Program-made: the position numbers and the translations under genes
Notes under the pieces: generated by a model
Seen by the model: the letters and a program-made list of their open reading frames with translations, nothing else
Database searches by the model: none
Told to the model about the DNA's origin: nothing
Source of the DNA: Solirubrobacter sp963792915
Lineage (GTDB): Bacteria; Actinomycetota; Thermoleophilia; Solirubrobacterales; Solirubrobacteraceae
Assembly: GCA_963792915.1 (NCBI GenBank)
Contig: CAWBYD010000006.1
Coordinates: 186,001-250,000 of the forward strand
Length of the DNA: 64,000 bases
Reading direction: 5' to 3'
In this document: piece after piece, positions 51,404 through 60,216 of the stretch
How positions within the stretch are numbered: the stretch's first letter is position 1
Layout of the letters: each line of letters begins with the position of its first letter

Positions 51404-52503
51404 CCAAGCCGCCCGTCTTCCTGACCGGCGCCACCGGCTTCCTCGGCATGGAGGTGATCGCGCGGCTGCTCGAAGCGGGCGACCGCGACGTGATCGCGCT
51501 CGTGCGCGCCGCCGACGACGAGGCCGCCGGCGAGCGCCTCGACGGCGTGCTGGCCAAGCTGTGGCGCGACCCGTCGCCGTACCGCGACCGCGTGCGCGCG
51601 GTGGCCGGCGACGTCACGCAGCCCGACCTCGGGCTCGCGCCCGCGCTGCGCGCGGAGCTGGCCGAGCAGACCGGCGCGGTGATGCACTGCGCCGCGTCGA
51701 TCACGTTCGACCTGCCGCTCGACGAGGCACGTCAGATCAACGTCGAGGGCACGCGCGAGATCGTCGGCTTCGCCCGCCAGGCCAAGGCCGCGGGGCGCCT
51801 GGATCGCTTCATCCACGTCTCCACCGCGTACGTCGCCGGCATCACCAAGGGCACGTTCCGCGAGCGCCAGCTGGACACCGGCCAGGCGTTCCGCAACACC
51901 TACGAGCAGACCAAGTGGGAGGCCGAGCACGTCGTCAACGACGCGTCGGACCTCGCGCCCGTGATCGCGCGCCCGTCGATCGTGATGGGCGAGTCGGGCT
52001 CGGGCTGGACGCCGGCCTTCAACGTCCTCTACTGGCCGATCCGCGCGTTCTCGCGCGGGCTGTTCGAGAGCGTGCCGGCGCGCCCGGAGGCGCTGGTCGA
52101 CGTCGTGCCGGTCGACTACGTGGCCGACGCGCTGGTCGCCCTGCTCGAGGACTCGTCGTCCTCGGGCGTGGTCAACCTCGTCGCGGGCCGCGAGGCGTGC
52201 ACGGTCGACGACCTCGTCGGCATGACGTCGGCCGCGTTCGGCCGCGAGCGCCCGCCGGTCGTCGCGCCCGGCTCGACCGGCACCGGTTCCGCGCACGCCG
52301 ACGACCAGGCCGCCGTGTACTTCCCGTACTTCGACATGGACATGGTGTTCGACGACTCGCGCGCCCGCGCGTTGCTCGGGCCGCTGGGCGTCTCGTGCCC
52401 GCACCTGACCGACTACTTCCCGCACCTGATCGAGTACGCGCAGCGTACGCGCTGGGGCAAGACGCCGCAGACGCGCGAGGAGGCGCAGGGCGTCACGGCA
52501 TGA
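51400..52503 (+). CDS. NAD(P)-dependent acyl/thioester reductase-like protein
   Basis: A 367-aa extended SDR of the NAD_binding_4 (fatty acyl-CoA reductase / carboxylic-acid-reductase R-domain) type: FLTGATGFLGMEVIARLL, HCAASITFDLPLDEARQINVEGT, and the active-site YEQTKWEAEHVV (YxxxK). Its coupling to fabI suggests it reduces an acyl thioester made by this operon to an aldehyde or alcohol, for example for long-chain alcohol or unusual lipid synthesis. That role is inference. Its 3' end overlaps the convergent hydrolase by 11 nt. Confidence 0.85.
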   Translation: MTKPPVFLTGATGFLGMEVIARLLEAGDRDVIALVRAADDEAAGERLDGVLAKLWRDPSPYRDRVRAVAGDVTQPDLGLAPALRAELAEQTGAVMHCAASITFDLPLDEARQINVEGTREIVGFARQAKAAGRLDRFIHVSTAYVAGITKGTFRERQLDTGQAFRNTYEQTKWEAEHVVNDASDLAPVIARPSIVMGESGSGWTPAFNVLYWPIRAFSRGLFESVPARPEALVDVVPVDYVADALVALLEDSSSSGVVNLVAGREACTVDDLVGMTSAAFGRERPPVVAPGSTGTGSAHADDQAAVYFPYFDMDMVFDDSRARALLGPLGVSCPHLTDYFPHLIEYAQRTRWGKTPQTREEAQGVTA

Positions 52504-53350
52504 GCTCGCGCACGGCCGCGGCCACCGCGTCCGGGCGCTCCTCCGGGACGAAGTGGCCGCAGCCGGCGAGCAGCTGCGTGCGGGCGTCGTCGCCGTGTGC
52601 CTCCAGTCCTTGCGCCAGCCTCGCGCCGAGGAACTCGCGCTCGCCGTAGAGCAGGCGGGTCGGCACGTGCAGGCGCGCGCCGCCGAACGAGCCCGTGACG
52701 TTCGTCGCGGCCTCTTTGAGCAGGAAGTCGCGGTAGTAGCGGCTCGCGGCCTCGGCCCGCGCCGGGTCGCGGTAGGTCGCGGCGTACACCTCGACCTCCT
52801 GCGGCTCGCCGTCGCCCCACGCCGCGCGGATCAGCGCCGGCACGCTGCGGGCGACGATCACGGGGCCGATCAGCGGCGTGGCGATCGGCGGCTGGTAGGC
52901 CAGGCGCGGCAGCGCCTTGATGATCCCCGCGGCGGGCTGCCACGGATGCGGGATGCCGGCCGCCACGTAGCCCGTCCAGCGCTCGGGGTGGCGCAGCACG
53001 GCGAGGAACCCCGCCCAGCCGCCCCAGTCGTGGCCGGCGAGGCCGGCGCGCTCGATGCCGAGGTCCTCGAGCAGCGCGACCGCGTCGTCGGCGAGTCGCG
53101 CCTTGCGGTAGTCGCCGTCCTGCGGGCGCCCGGACCAGCCGAGCCCGCGCGTGTCCATGGCCAGGATCCGGTAGGAGCCCGCGAGCGCGGCGATCACGTG
53201 GCGCCAGCAGTACCAGTGCTGGGGGAAGCCGTGCAGCAGCACGAGCGCGGGCGCGTCCGGCGGCCCGGCGTGGGCGACGTGCGCGCGCACGCCGGTGGCG
53301 AGATCGTGGTAGCGGTGCTCGACGCCTGGCAGGTCAGGGGGCGGCCGCAT
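52493..53350 (-). CDS. Alpha/beta hydrolase, epoxide-hydrolase-like
   Basis: A 285-aa soluble hydrolase: oxyanion motif LLHGFPQHWYCWRHV, the nucleophile Asp in GLAGHDWGGWAG, and the catalytic His in GCGHFVPEERPD. The H-x-x-P and D nucleophile pattern is that of epoxide hydrolases and haloalkane dehalogenases. The substrate is unknown. It faces the fatty-acid operon tail-to-tail. Confidence 0.85.
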   Translation of the reverse strand: MRPPPDLPGVEHRYHDLATGVRAHVAHAGPPDAPALVLLHGFPQHWYCWRHVIAALAGSYRILAMDTRGLGWSGRPQDGDYRKARLADDAVALLEDLGIERAGLAGHDWGGWAGFLAVLRHPERWTGYVAAGIPHPWQPAAGIIKALPRLAYQPPIATPLIGPVIVARSVPALIRAAWGDGEPQEVEVYAATYRDPARAEAASRYYRDFLLKEAATNVTGSFGGARLHVPTRLLYGEREFLGARLAQGLEAHGDDARTQLLAGCGHFVPEERPDAVAAAVRELMP

Positions 53351-53452
53351 CGGCCGACACCGTAGTTCACCGGGGGCCGTGTCGGTTTTGGGTCACAGGA
53401 GCGCCACAAACCGACACGGCGGCCGCTCACCGGCGCCCACTACCCTCCCGCC

Positions 53453-55510
53453 ATGCTGCGCGCGGGCGTCATCGTGGTGGTCGGGCTCGCGCTCGCCGCG
53501 CCCGCGCAGGCGCGCGTGCAGGCCCCCGGCGCGCCGGGCCGCACGGCCGACTGGGCGAAGGCCGACAAGCACGGCTTCGGGACCTCCGCCAGCCGCGGCA
53601 GCCACGTCTGGTTCACGCTGCGCGAGGCGTCGATGACCGAGGTCTACTACCCGGATCTCGGCCATCCCTCGGCGCGCGGGCTGGACTTCAAGGTCGACGG
53701 GCGGACCGCCGCCGGGACCGCGACCGTCTCCCAGCTCGAGCTGGCCTACACGCAGACCGTCACCGCCAAGCGCTGGCGGCTCACGCGCGTCTACGTGACC
53801 GACCCCAAGCGCAACACGGTGCTCGTCCGCGTGCACTTCGAGGCGCTCGACGGCAAGGCGCACGCGCTGACCGTCGCGTTCGACCCCCAGCTCTTCAACA
53901 CCGGCGACGACGACATCGGCTGGACGCGCGGGCACGCCCTGCTCGCCCACGACGCGCGGATCGCCAGCGCGCTGGCCTCGCGACCCGCCTTCGGCCGCAC
54001 CGCCTCGGGCTATGCGGGCCACGAGCGGCATCTGCTCGACCGCTCCTCCGACGCGCTGCGCCAGGGCAACGTGATCCAGGCGGCGCGGACGCCGCTCACG
54101 GGGCTCGCACACCACCAGGACGCGACGCTCGCGCTCGGGTTCGGGCCGCGCGGGACGGTGGCGCTGGAGGCCGCGCGCGGCTCGCTCGACACCGGCTTCG
54201 ACGCCGTCTCGCGGGCGTACGCGACCGGCTGGCAGGCCTATCGCGCGAAGCTGCGCCCGATCCCCGCCTCGGCGCTGCCGGTCGCCGCCGAGTACGAGAC
54301 CTCGCTGCTGGTCCTCAAGGCGCACGAGGACAAGGCCAACCCGGGCGCGTTCGTCGCCAGCCCGACGATGCCCTGGGGCTGGGGAACGCTGACGATCGAC
54401 GAGGGCAACCCGCGCTCGGCGCCGTACCACCTCGTCTGGGCGCGCGACCTCTACCAGATCGCGACCGCTCTGCTGGCCGCCGGCGACACCGCATCGGCCA
54501 ACGCGGCGCTCGACTTCCTGTTCGACCACCAGCAGCTCCAGGACGGCTCGTTCCCGCAGAACTCGCAGGTCGACGGCACGCCGAAGTGGACCGGCATCCA
54601 GCTCGACGAGGTCGCGCTGCCGATCGTGCTGGCCTGGCAGCTGGGCCGCGTGGACCGCTGGGACGGCGTGCAGAAGGCCGCGGACTACCTCGTCAAGCAC
54701 GGCCCGGTCACCGACCAGGACCGCTGGGAGAACCAGGGGGGCTACTCGCCGGGGACGATCGCCGCGGAGATCGCGGGGCTCGTGTGCGCCGCCGGCATCG
54801 CGCGCAGCAGCCACGAGGACGCCAAGGCCGCCGCCTACGAGGCCAAGGCCGACGAATGGGCGGGCAAGGTCCAGGCCTGGACGGCGACGAGCACCGGGCC
54901 GTTCGGCCCGCGCCCGTACTACCTCCGGCTCACCAAGGACGGCAAGCCCGACGCGGGCACGACCTACAAGCTGGGCGACTCCGGGCCGGCCAAGATCGAC
55001 CAGCGCCGGGTGGTCGACCCGAGCTTCCTGGAGCTCGTGCGGCTCGGCATCAAGCGCGCCGACGACCCGGCGATCGTGAACTCGGTCGGCGTGATCGACG
55101 CCCAGCTGAAGGCCGGGAGCTTCTGGCACCGCTACAGCCACGACGGCTACGGCGAGCAGCGCGACGGCGGCGACTGGGGGCTCTTCCCCGACGGCTCGAA
55201 CATGACGCTCGGGCGCGCCTGGCCGATCTTCGCGGGCGAGCGCGGCGAGTACGAGCTGCTCGCCGGGCGGCCCGCCAACCCCGAGCTGGCGGCGATGGCG
55301 GGCGCCGCCAACGACGGCGGGATGATCCCGGAGCAGGTCTGGGACGGCCGTTCGCCGAAGGCCCGGCCGCTGGGGAAGGGAACGTTTTCGGCGACGCCGC
55401 TGGCGTGGTCGCACGCGCAGTTCGTGCGGCTCGCCTGGTCGATCGAGGCCGGGCACCCGATCGAGCAGCCCGCGATCGTCGCGGCCCGCTACGCGAACCG
55501 GGGCGGGTAG
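53453..55510 (+). CDS. Secreted GH15 glucoamylase/glucodextranase-like enzyme
   Basis: A 685-aa exported enzyme. A signal peptide (about 1-21) is followed by an N-terminal beta-sandwich (GFGTSASRGSHVWFTLREAS) and an (alpha/alpha)6 barrel from about 270. The catalytic acid and base are E426 (DRWENQGGYSP) and E627 (MIPEQVWD), close to the positions known in bacterial glucodextranase. It should release glucose from alpha-linked glucans outside the cell. It lacks the C-terminal domain shared by the other three secreted enzymes. Confidence 0.9.
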   Translation: MLRAGVIVVVGLALAAPAQARVQAPGAPGRTADWAKADKHGFGTSASRGSHVWFTLREASMTEVYYPDLGHPSARGLDFKVDGRTAAGTATVSQLELAYTQTVTAKRWRLTRVYVTDPKRNTVLVRVHFEALDGKAHALTVAFDPQLFNTGDDDIGWTRGHALLAHDARIASALASRPAFGRTASGYAGHERHLLDRSSDALRQGNVIQAARTPLTGLAHHQDATLALGFGPRGTVALEAARGSLDTGFDAVSRAYATGWQAYRAKLRPIPASALPVAAEYETSLLVLKAHEDKANPGAFVASPTMPWGWGTLTIDEGNPRSAPYHLVWARDLYQIATALLAAGDTASANAALDFLFDHQQLQDGSFPQNSQVDGTPKWTGIQLDEVALPIVLAWQLGRVDRWDGVQKAADYLVKHGPVTDQDRWENQGGYSPGTIAAEIAGLVCAAGIARSSHEDAKAAAYEAKADEWAGKVQAWTATSTGPFGPRPYYLRLTKDGKPDAGTTYKLGDSGPAKIDQRRVVDPSFLELVRLGIKRADDPAIVNSVGVIDAQLKAGSFWHRYSHDGYGEQRDGGDWGLFPDGSNMTLGRAWPIFAGERGEYELLAGRPANPELAAMAGAANDGGMIPEQVWDGRSPKARPLGKGTFSATPLAWSHAQFVRLAWSIEAGHPIEQPAIVAARYANRGG

Positions 55511-55551
55511 ATCCCGACCGACGGCGTGTCCGCGCTATCCTCTCTTGCCGA

Positions 55552-55573
55552 CCTCGCGCCGGAGCGGGGTTTT
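55552..55573 (+). terminator. Terminator after the GH15 gene
   Basis: A stem cctcgc / gcgggg (one G-T pair) with a 6-nt loop is followed directly by tttt, a canonical intrinsic terminator, upstream of rpmG. Confidence 0.65.
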
Positions 55574-55625
55574 CCTTTGCCGCCCGGCGTAACAAAGAAC
55601 CCATGACTCTCGGAGCACGCCTTTC

Positions 55626-55790
55626 ATGGCCCGCGGAGACGTCCGGATCGCTGTGACCCTCGCCTGCGAGGACTGCAAGCGCCGGAACTACCAGACCAAG
55701 AAGTCCAAGCGCAATAACCCGGATCGCATCACGCTGCGCAAGTACTGCAAGTGGTGCCGGCGCCATACCGGGCATCGCGAGACCCGGTAG
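55626..55790 (+). CDS. rpmG: 50S ribosomal protein L33
   Basis: A 54-aa zinc-ribbon L33: MARGDVRIAVTLACEDCKRR, then KKSKRNNPDRITLRKYCKWC. Four cysteines (C14, C17, C41, C44) make it the Zn-binding form. It begins the rpmG-secE-nusG-rplKA cluster that is standard in actinobacteria, with 12 nt to secE. Confidence 0.93.
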   Translation: MARGDVRIAVTLACEDCKRRNYQTKKSKRNNPDRITLRKYCKWCRRHTGHRETR

Positions 55791-55802
55791 GGACGACGAG
55801 CG

Positions 55803-56225
55803 ATGGCCAGGGATCGTCAACGCCGCGGACGTGGTTCCGACGCCGAACTCGGTGGCGGCGGCGCGCGCGACGATGAACTGGACGTCGAGTTCGGCGCCAC
55901 GGAGCCCGCGGACCCGCTCGGCCAGGCGCTGCCCGACGTCACGGAGGCGCACCTCGTCGAGCGCGGGGTCGCCGAGCGCGGCACCGGCAAGGTGGCCGCC
56001 TACCAGGACGAGAAGGAGCCGGCGAAGACCCGCCGCCGCGGCCTGTTCGGCCGCGCCGCGGACTTCCTGCGCGCTTCCTGGTCCGAGCTTCGCCGCGTCC
56101 AGTGGCCCGACCGCCGTCAAGTCGGCCAGGGCACCGCGGTGACGATCGGGTTCGTGCTGGTCGCGGGCGCCTATCTCGGGCTGCTCGACGCGATTTGGAA
56201 CCCCATCATTCAGAAGATTCTGTAG
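55803..56225 (+). CDS. secE: SecE, preprotein translocase subunit
   Basis: A 140-aa membrane protein. The SecE core is residues about 85-140: amphipathic helix FLRASWSELRRVQWPDRRQV, then one transmembrane helix ending IWNPIIQKIL. The first ~80 residues are a charged, low-complexity extension longer than in most SecE proteins. Confidence 0.93.
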   Translation: MARDRQRRGRGSDAELGGGGARDDELDVEFGATEPADPLGQALPDVTEAHLVERGVAERGTGKVAAYQDEKEPAKTRRRGLFGRAADFLRASWSELRRVQWPDRRQVGQGTAVTIGFVLVAGAYLGLLDAIWNPIIQKIL

Positions 56226-56235
56226 GCCCACACTT

Positions 56236-56757
56236 ATGTTTCGCTGGTACGTCATCAACACCTACTCGGGTCACGAGAACAAGGTCAAGCAGAACCTCGA
56301 GCACCGGGTGTCCTCGCTCAACCAGGCGCGCGCCGTGCGCCAGGTCGTCGTCCCCACGGAGACGGTGCAGGAGATGAAGGACAACCAGAAGATCTCGGTG
56401 GAGAAGCGGACCATGCCCGGCTACGTGCTGGTGAACATGGACCTCAACGAGGACTCGTGGCAGGTCGTCAAGGGCACGCCCGGCGTGACCGGCTTCGTCG
56501 GCGCGTCCAACGAGCCGATCCCGCTGACCCAGGCCGAGGTCGACCGACTGCTGCACCGCGAGGTCGCGCAGAAGGTCCCGAGCAGGGCTCAGTTCTCGAT
56601 CGGCGAATCCGTGAAGGTGATCAGCGGGCCCCTCTCCGACTTCTCCGGCGAGATCTCCGAGATCAACGAGGATGCGAGCAAGCTCAAGGTGCTGGTATCC
56701 ATCTTTGGCCGCGAGACCCCCGTCGAGGTCGGGTACGACCAGGTGAAGAAGATCTAG
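56236..56757 (+). CDS. nusG: NusG, transcription termination/antitermination factor
   Basis: A 173-aa factor with an NGN domain (FRWYVINTYSGHENKVKQNL, then MPGYVLVNMDL) and a C-terminal KOW domain (FSIGESVKVISGPLSDFSGE). It binds RNA polymerase and links it to Rho or the ribosome. It is 2 nt from rplK. Confidence 0.96.
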   Translation: MFRWYVINTYSGHENKVKQNLEHRVSSLNQARAVRQVVVPTETVQEMKDNQKISVEKRTMPGYVLVNMDLNEDSWQVVKGTPGVTGFVGASNEPIPLTQAEVDRLLHREVAQKVPSRAQFSIGESVKVISGPLSDFSGEISEINEDASKLKVLVSIFGRETPVEVGYDQVKKI

Positions 56758-56759
56758 CT

Positions 56760-57185
56760 ATGGCCAAGAAAGTCCTCACAACGATCAAGCTGCAGGCGCC
56801 CGGAGGCCAGGCCTCGCCGGCGCCGCCCGTCGGCCCCGCGCTGGGCCAGCACGGCATCAACATCATGGAGTTCGTGAAGTCGTTCAACGCGCAGACGTCG
56901 TCTGACATGGGGGTCACGATCCCCGTCGTCATCACGGTCTACGAGGATCGCTCCTTCACCTTCGTGACCAAGACGCCGCCTGCCGCGGTCCTGATCCGCC
57001 AGGCGATCGGCATCGAGAAGGGCTCAGGTGAGCCGAACCGCACCAAGGTCGGCACGATCACCGGCGAGCAGGTCCGCGCGATCGCCGAGAAGAAGCTCGC
57101 CGACCTCAATGCGCACGACGTCGACCAGGCGGCCAAGATCATCGCGGGCACGGCCCGCTCGATGGGCGTGGAGGTCGTGGCGTAA
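56760..57185 (+). CDS. rplK: 50S ribosomal protein L11
   Basis: A 141-aa protein with the L11 signatures LQAPGGQASPAPPVGPALGQ, INIMEFVKSFN and a C-terminal RNA-binding domain (TITGEQVRAIAEKKLADLNA). ATG 56760 starts the canonical MAKKV sequence. TAATG coupling to rplA. Confidence 0.96.
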   Translation: MAKKVLTTIKLQAPGGQASPAPPVGPALGQHGINIMEFVKSFNAQTSSDMGVTIPVVITVYEDRSFTFVTKTPPAAVLIRQAIGIEKGSGEPNRTKVGTITGEQVRAIAEKKLADLNAHDVDQAAKIIAGTARSMGVEVVA

Positions 57186-57907
57186 TGGCGTCTCATGGCA
57201 AGACCTATGTCGCGTCCAAGGCCAAGGTGGATCGCACGCGCGAGTACACCCCGCACGAGGCCGTGAAGCTGATGAAGGACGCCAAGCGCGCGAAGTTCGA
57301 CGAGTCCGTCGAGGTGCACATCCGCACCGGGCTCAACGTCCGCCACGCGGACGAGCAGCTGCGCGGCACGATCGCGCTCCCGCACGGCCTCGGCAAGGAG
57401 GTCAAGGTCGCGGTCTTCGCCAAGGGCGACAAGGCGCGCGAGGCCGAGGAGGCCGGCGCGGACGTCGTCGGTGCCGAGGATCTCGCCACCCGCGTGCAGG
57501 AGGGCTTCACCGACTTCGACGTCGCGATCGCGACGCCGGACATGATGCCGATCGTCGGCCGGCTCGGCCGCATCCTCGGTCCGCAGGGCAAGATGCCCAA
57601 TCCGAAGGTCGGGACCGTGACGATGGACGTCGGCAAGGCCGTCGAGGAGTCCAAGGCCGGCAAGGTCGAGTACCGCACGGACCGCACGGCGATCGTCCAC
57701 ATGACCGTGGGCAAGACGTCGTTCGGCGACGAGGCGCTGCTCGAGAACTACCAGGCCGTGCTCGAAGAGCTGATCCGCGCCAAGCCGTCCGCGGCCAAGG
57801 GCAAGTACATCCGCTCGATCACGCTCGCGTCGACCATGGGCCCCGGCATCAAGGTCGATCCGACGCGTACCAAGGATCTTTTGGAGACGGAGGCGGCTGC
57901 GGGGTAA
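57185..57907 (+). CDS. rplA: 50S ribosomal protein L1
   Basis: A 240-aa L1 with the FDESVEVHIRTGLNVRHAD start and the conserved GRLGRILGPQGKMPNPKVGT. L1 binds the L1 stalk of 23S rRNA and usually represses its own operon. The ATG shares a base with the rplK stop. Confidence 0.96.
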   Translation: MASHGKTYVASKAKVDRTREYTPHEAVKLMKDAKRAKFDESVEVHIRTGLNVRHADEQLRGTIALPHGLGKEVKVAVFAKGDKAREAEEAGADVVGAEDLATRVQEGFTDFDVAIATPDMMPIVGRLGRILGPQGKMPNPKVGTVTMDVGKAVEESKAGKVEYRTDRTAIVHMTVGKTSFGDEALLENYQAVLEELIRAKPSAAKGKYIRSITLASTMGPGIKVDPTRTKDLLETEAAAG

Positions 57908-57987
57908 CGTCGCCTGGCCGACGAAATTCCTTAGTCCGTCTCCTCCACAGACTCCGGCGACCATAAGTCCGGGATAGGAGGAATCGC
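57908..57987 (+). promoter_or_regulatory. rplJ leader region (candidate L10 autoregulatory leader)
   Basis: An 80-nt gap with a hairpin cgtcg-cctggc-cgacg at its start, an AT-richer centre (aaattccttagt) and a possible ccgg/ccgg pairing before the AGGAGG ribosome site. L10-L7/L12 binding leaders occupy this position in many bacteria. I could not confirm the consensus fold by eye. Confidence 0.4.
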
Positions 57988-58545
57988 TTGAACCGAGACC
58001 AGAAGGCCGCGGTCATCCAGCAGGTGGCCGGGGCGATCAGTGACTCCGACGCCGTCTTCGCGGTCGACTACCGCGGCATCTCCGTGCCGCAGGCCGCCGA
58101 GCTGCGCACGCGGCTGCGCGACGCCGACTCGAGCTTCCAGGTCGTCAAGAACACGCTGGCCGAGCGCGCCGCCGACCAGGCGGGCGCCGAGGGCCTGAAG
58201 GAGCTCCTGCAGGGCCCGACCGCGATGACGTTCGTGCGCGGCGACGCCGCCGCGGCGGCCAAGGCGCTGCGCGACTTCCGCCGCAGCACGGGCGGGACGC
58301 TGCTCGAGTTCAAGGGCGGCTGGATGAACGGCGCGCCGCTCTCGCCCGAGCAGATCGACGCGATCGCCCAGCTTCCCAGCCGCGACGTGCTCAACGCGCG
58401 CCTCGTCGGCATGGTCGCCGCCCCGCTCACCGGCCTCGCCGGCGCGCTCGGCAACCTCATCGGCGGGCTCGCCCGCGCACTTCAGGGCGTCGCCGACCAG
58501 CGCGGCGAGGCTCCCGCCCCCACTGACACCCCCACGGAGGAATAG
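57988..58545 (+). CDS. rplJ: 50S ribosomal protein L10
   Basis: A 185-aa L10 with FAVDYRGISVPQAAELR, FQVVKNTLAERA and the C-terminal helix (GNLIGGLARALQGVADQR) that anchors L7/L12. It starts at TTG 57988 with AGGAGG 6 nt upstream. A C-terminal Pro/Thr/Glu tail follows. 3 nt to rplL. Confidence 0.95.
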   Translation: MNRDQKAAVIQQVAGAISDSDAVFAVDYRGISVPQAAELRTRLRDADSSFQVVKNTLAERAADQAGAEGLKELLQGPTAMTFVRGDAAAAAKALRDFRRSTGGTLLEFKGGWMNGAPLSPEQIDAIAQLPSRDVLNARLVGMVAAPLTGLAGALGNLIGGLARALQGVADQRGEAPAPTDTPTEE

Positions 58546-58548
58546 AAC

Positions 58549-58929
58549 ATGGCCACCAGCACCCAGGAGTGGATCGACGAGCTCAAGTCGATCACCGTCC
58601 TCGAGCTCGCCGAGCGCATCAAGGCGCTCGAGGACGAGTTCGGCGTTTCCGCGTCGGCGCCCCAGATGGTCGCGGGCCCGGGCGGCCCGGGCGAGCCCGC
58701 GGAGCCCGAGGAGGAGCAGACGGCGTTCGACGTGATCCTGCTCGGCCCCGGCGAGAAGAAGATCCAGGTCATCAAGGTCGTCCGCGCGGCCACCGGCCTC
58801 GGCCTCAAGGAGGCCAAGGCGCTCGTCGACGAGGCGCCCAAGCCCGTCAAGGAGGGCGTCGACAAGGAGGAGGCCGAGAAGCTCAAGGCCGACCTCGAAG
58901 AGGCCGGCGGAAGCGTCGAGATCAAGTAG
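58549..58929 (+). CDS. rplL: 50S ribosomal protein L7/L12
   Basis: A 126-aa stalk protein: N-terminal dimerisation helices (ITVLELAERIKALEDEFGV), a Gly/Pro hinge, and the C-terminal domain (TAFDVILLGPGEKKIQVIKV, then GLGLKEAKALVDEAPKPVKE). It is the last gene before a strong terminator. Confidence 0.96.
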   Translation: MATSTQEWIDELKSITVLELAERIKALEDEFGVSASAPQMVAGPGGPGEPAEPEEEQTAFDVILLGPGEKKIQVIKVVRAATGLGLKEAKALVDEAPKPVKEGVDKEEAEKLKADLEEAGGSVEIK

Positions 58930-58974
58930 GACGGCCGCGCCGCCACCCGGCGGCGAGCCTCCAAGAGAAGTGAA

Positions 58975-58998
58975 GAGGGCGGCCGCAGGGCCGCCCTC
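58975..58998 (+). terminator. Terminator after rplL
   Basis: A perfect 10-bp stem (gagggcggcc / ggccgccctc) with loop gcag, 46 nt after the rplL stop. In most bacteria rplL reads into rpoB, so the strength of this hairpin may reflect the separation of the two genes here. Confidence 0.75.
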
Positions 58999-59158
58999 TC
59001 AATGTTCCCTCCGGGATACCCAGGGCTATGACGGTGCCGGAGGTGCTCCGGCTGGGACAGGCCGGGAGGCGGTGACGGGCCGCTCCCGGGTGAGGCGCTG
59101 GGGCGTTCGGACGGTCCAAATACTAGGGATCGTCTGCCTGTCTGACCATCCCCGAACG

Positions 59159-59995
59159 GTGGTAACCGGAAGTTGGAGCATCGCCCCGGCGCCCGACGCG
59201 GGCGGCGGGAACACCGCCGTCCGCACCGCCGCGAAGCGTCAGGTCGCGACGGGAGCCGGGTCGGTGCCGGCGGCGCAGGCCGCCTCGCTCGTGAACCCGT
59301 CGCCGCCGTACGAGTACAGGAAGTTGTGCCACTGGCGGTTGGCGCAGTCCGCGGCCGTCGCGGACCGAACCGTTAGCGTCATCATCCCCGTCAAGAACGG
59401 CGGCTCCACGATCGCACGGACCGTTCACTCGCTGCTCAACCAGTCCTATCGCGGCGCGGTCGAGGTGATTCTCGTCGGTGACGCCGGCGACTCCACGTGG
59501 ACCGCCGTCGAGCGTGACATCGCCCGCGGTCTGGTGACGATCGTCGAGACGTCGGTGCACACCGGCGGGCGCGACTCCAACCACAAGCGCAACCTCGGCC
59601 TCGAGGCCGCCGCGGGCGACGTGCTGTGCCTGACCGACAGCGACATGGTGCTGCGGTATCAGTGGCTCGAGACGGGCGTGGCGCTGCTCGACGAGGGCTG
59701 GGCCTGCGCGGCCGGGGGCATGGCGAGCGTGAACCCCGGGTTCTGGGGCAGCTACGTCGACGAGAACCCGTTCGCGGCGAAGACCCCGCGGATGGAGGCC
59801 GACTACGTCGCCAACGCCGAGACGCTGGGCCGCAAGGGCGTCAAGCCGCCGATCACCGCCAACGTCTTCTTCACTCGCGCCGTGTACGAGCTCGTCGGCG
59901 GCCTCGACGCGGCGTTCGTGCACTGCGTGAAGATGTTCCAGGTCGAGTTGGGGACGAGCCCGAAGCCCGCCGGGAAGCGCACCGACCAGCGGTAG
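59159..59995 (+). CDS. Glycosyltransferase family 2 protein, C-terminally truncated
   Basis: About 278 aa from GTG 59159. The start is uncertain, since the frame is open back to 58970. The GT-A core begins VSVIIPVKNGGSTIARTVHS, with the DxD motif in CLTDSDMVL and acceptor-side NVFFTRAVYELVGGLDAAFV. Here, at about 59920, homology stops: the expected D-x-W catalytic region is missing and the last ~23 residues read the complement of another gene. It is a fragment, probably not active, lying between rplL and rpoB. Confidence 0.65.
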   Translation: MVTGSWSIAPAPDAGGGNTAVRTAAKRQVATGAGSVPAAQAASLVNPSPPYEYRKLCHWRLAQSAAVADRTVSVIIPVKNGGSTIARTVHSLLNQSYRGAVEVILVGDAGDSTWTAVERDIARGLVTIVETSVHTGGRDSNHKRNLGLEAAAGDVLCLTDSDMVLRYQWLETGVALLDEGWACAAGGMASVNPGFWGSYVDENPFAAKTPRMEADYVANAETLGRKGVKPPITANVFFTRAVYELVGGLDAAFVHCVKMFQVELGTSPKPAGKRTDQR

Positions 59996-60216
59996 GTCAC
60001 GGTCATGCCCTCGCTGCCCTCCGAGTGCGCCGAGGTCCACACCATCTCCGTGCGCTCGCCGCTCGCCGTCGGGCTGTCGCCCGGGCGCACCTCGATGCGC
60101 TGCGCGCTCACCCCGTCCACGACCGCCGGGCTCACGCGGCTCGCGGCCGTCGCCTCGACCACTCTCTTCGGTTCGGGCCGGTGCGAGTTGAGCCCCGCGC
60201 TACGGCCGATGGACCT
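59922..60216 (-). pseudogene. Fragment of a probable polysaccharide lyase (heparin-lyase-I-like)
   Basis: In the minus-strand frame, residues such as SAQRIEVRPGDSP, SGERTEMVW, TYRWSVRFPAGFGLVPNS and TWNIFTQ match the jelly-roll start of extracellular polysaccharide lyases as I remember that fold. The fragment has no signal peptide, meets a stop upstream at about 60217, and breaks off at the same point (about 59920) where the glycosyltransferase breaks off. The family assignment is tentative. Confidence 0.5.

Noticed and set aside
55511..55625. tRNA gene upstream of rpmG
   Set aside because: tRNA genes often lie here, but no cloverleaf or T-loop GGTTCRA motif was found; the gap holds a terminator.
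58970..59158. Start of the glycosyltransferase at 58970
   Set aside because: That start lies inside the rplL terminator hairpin, and the added residues have no similarity to GT2 proteins; GTG 59159 is preferred.
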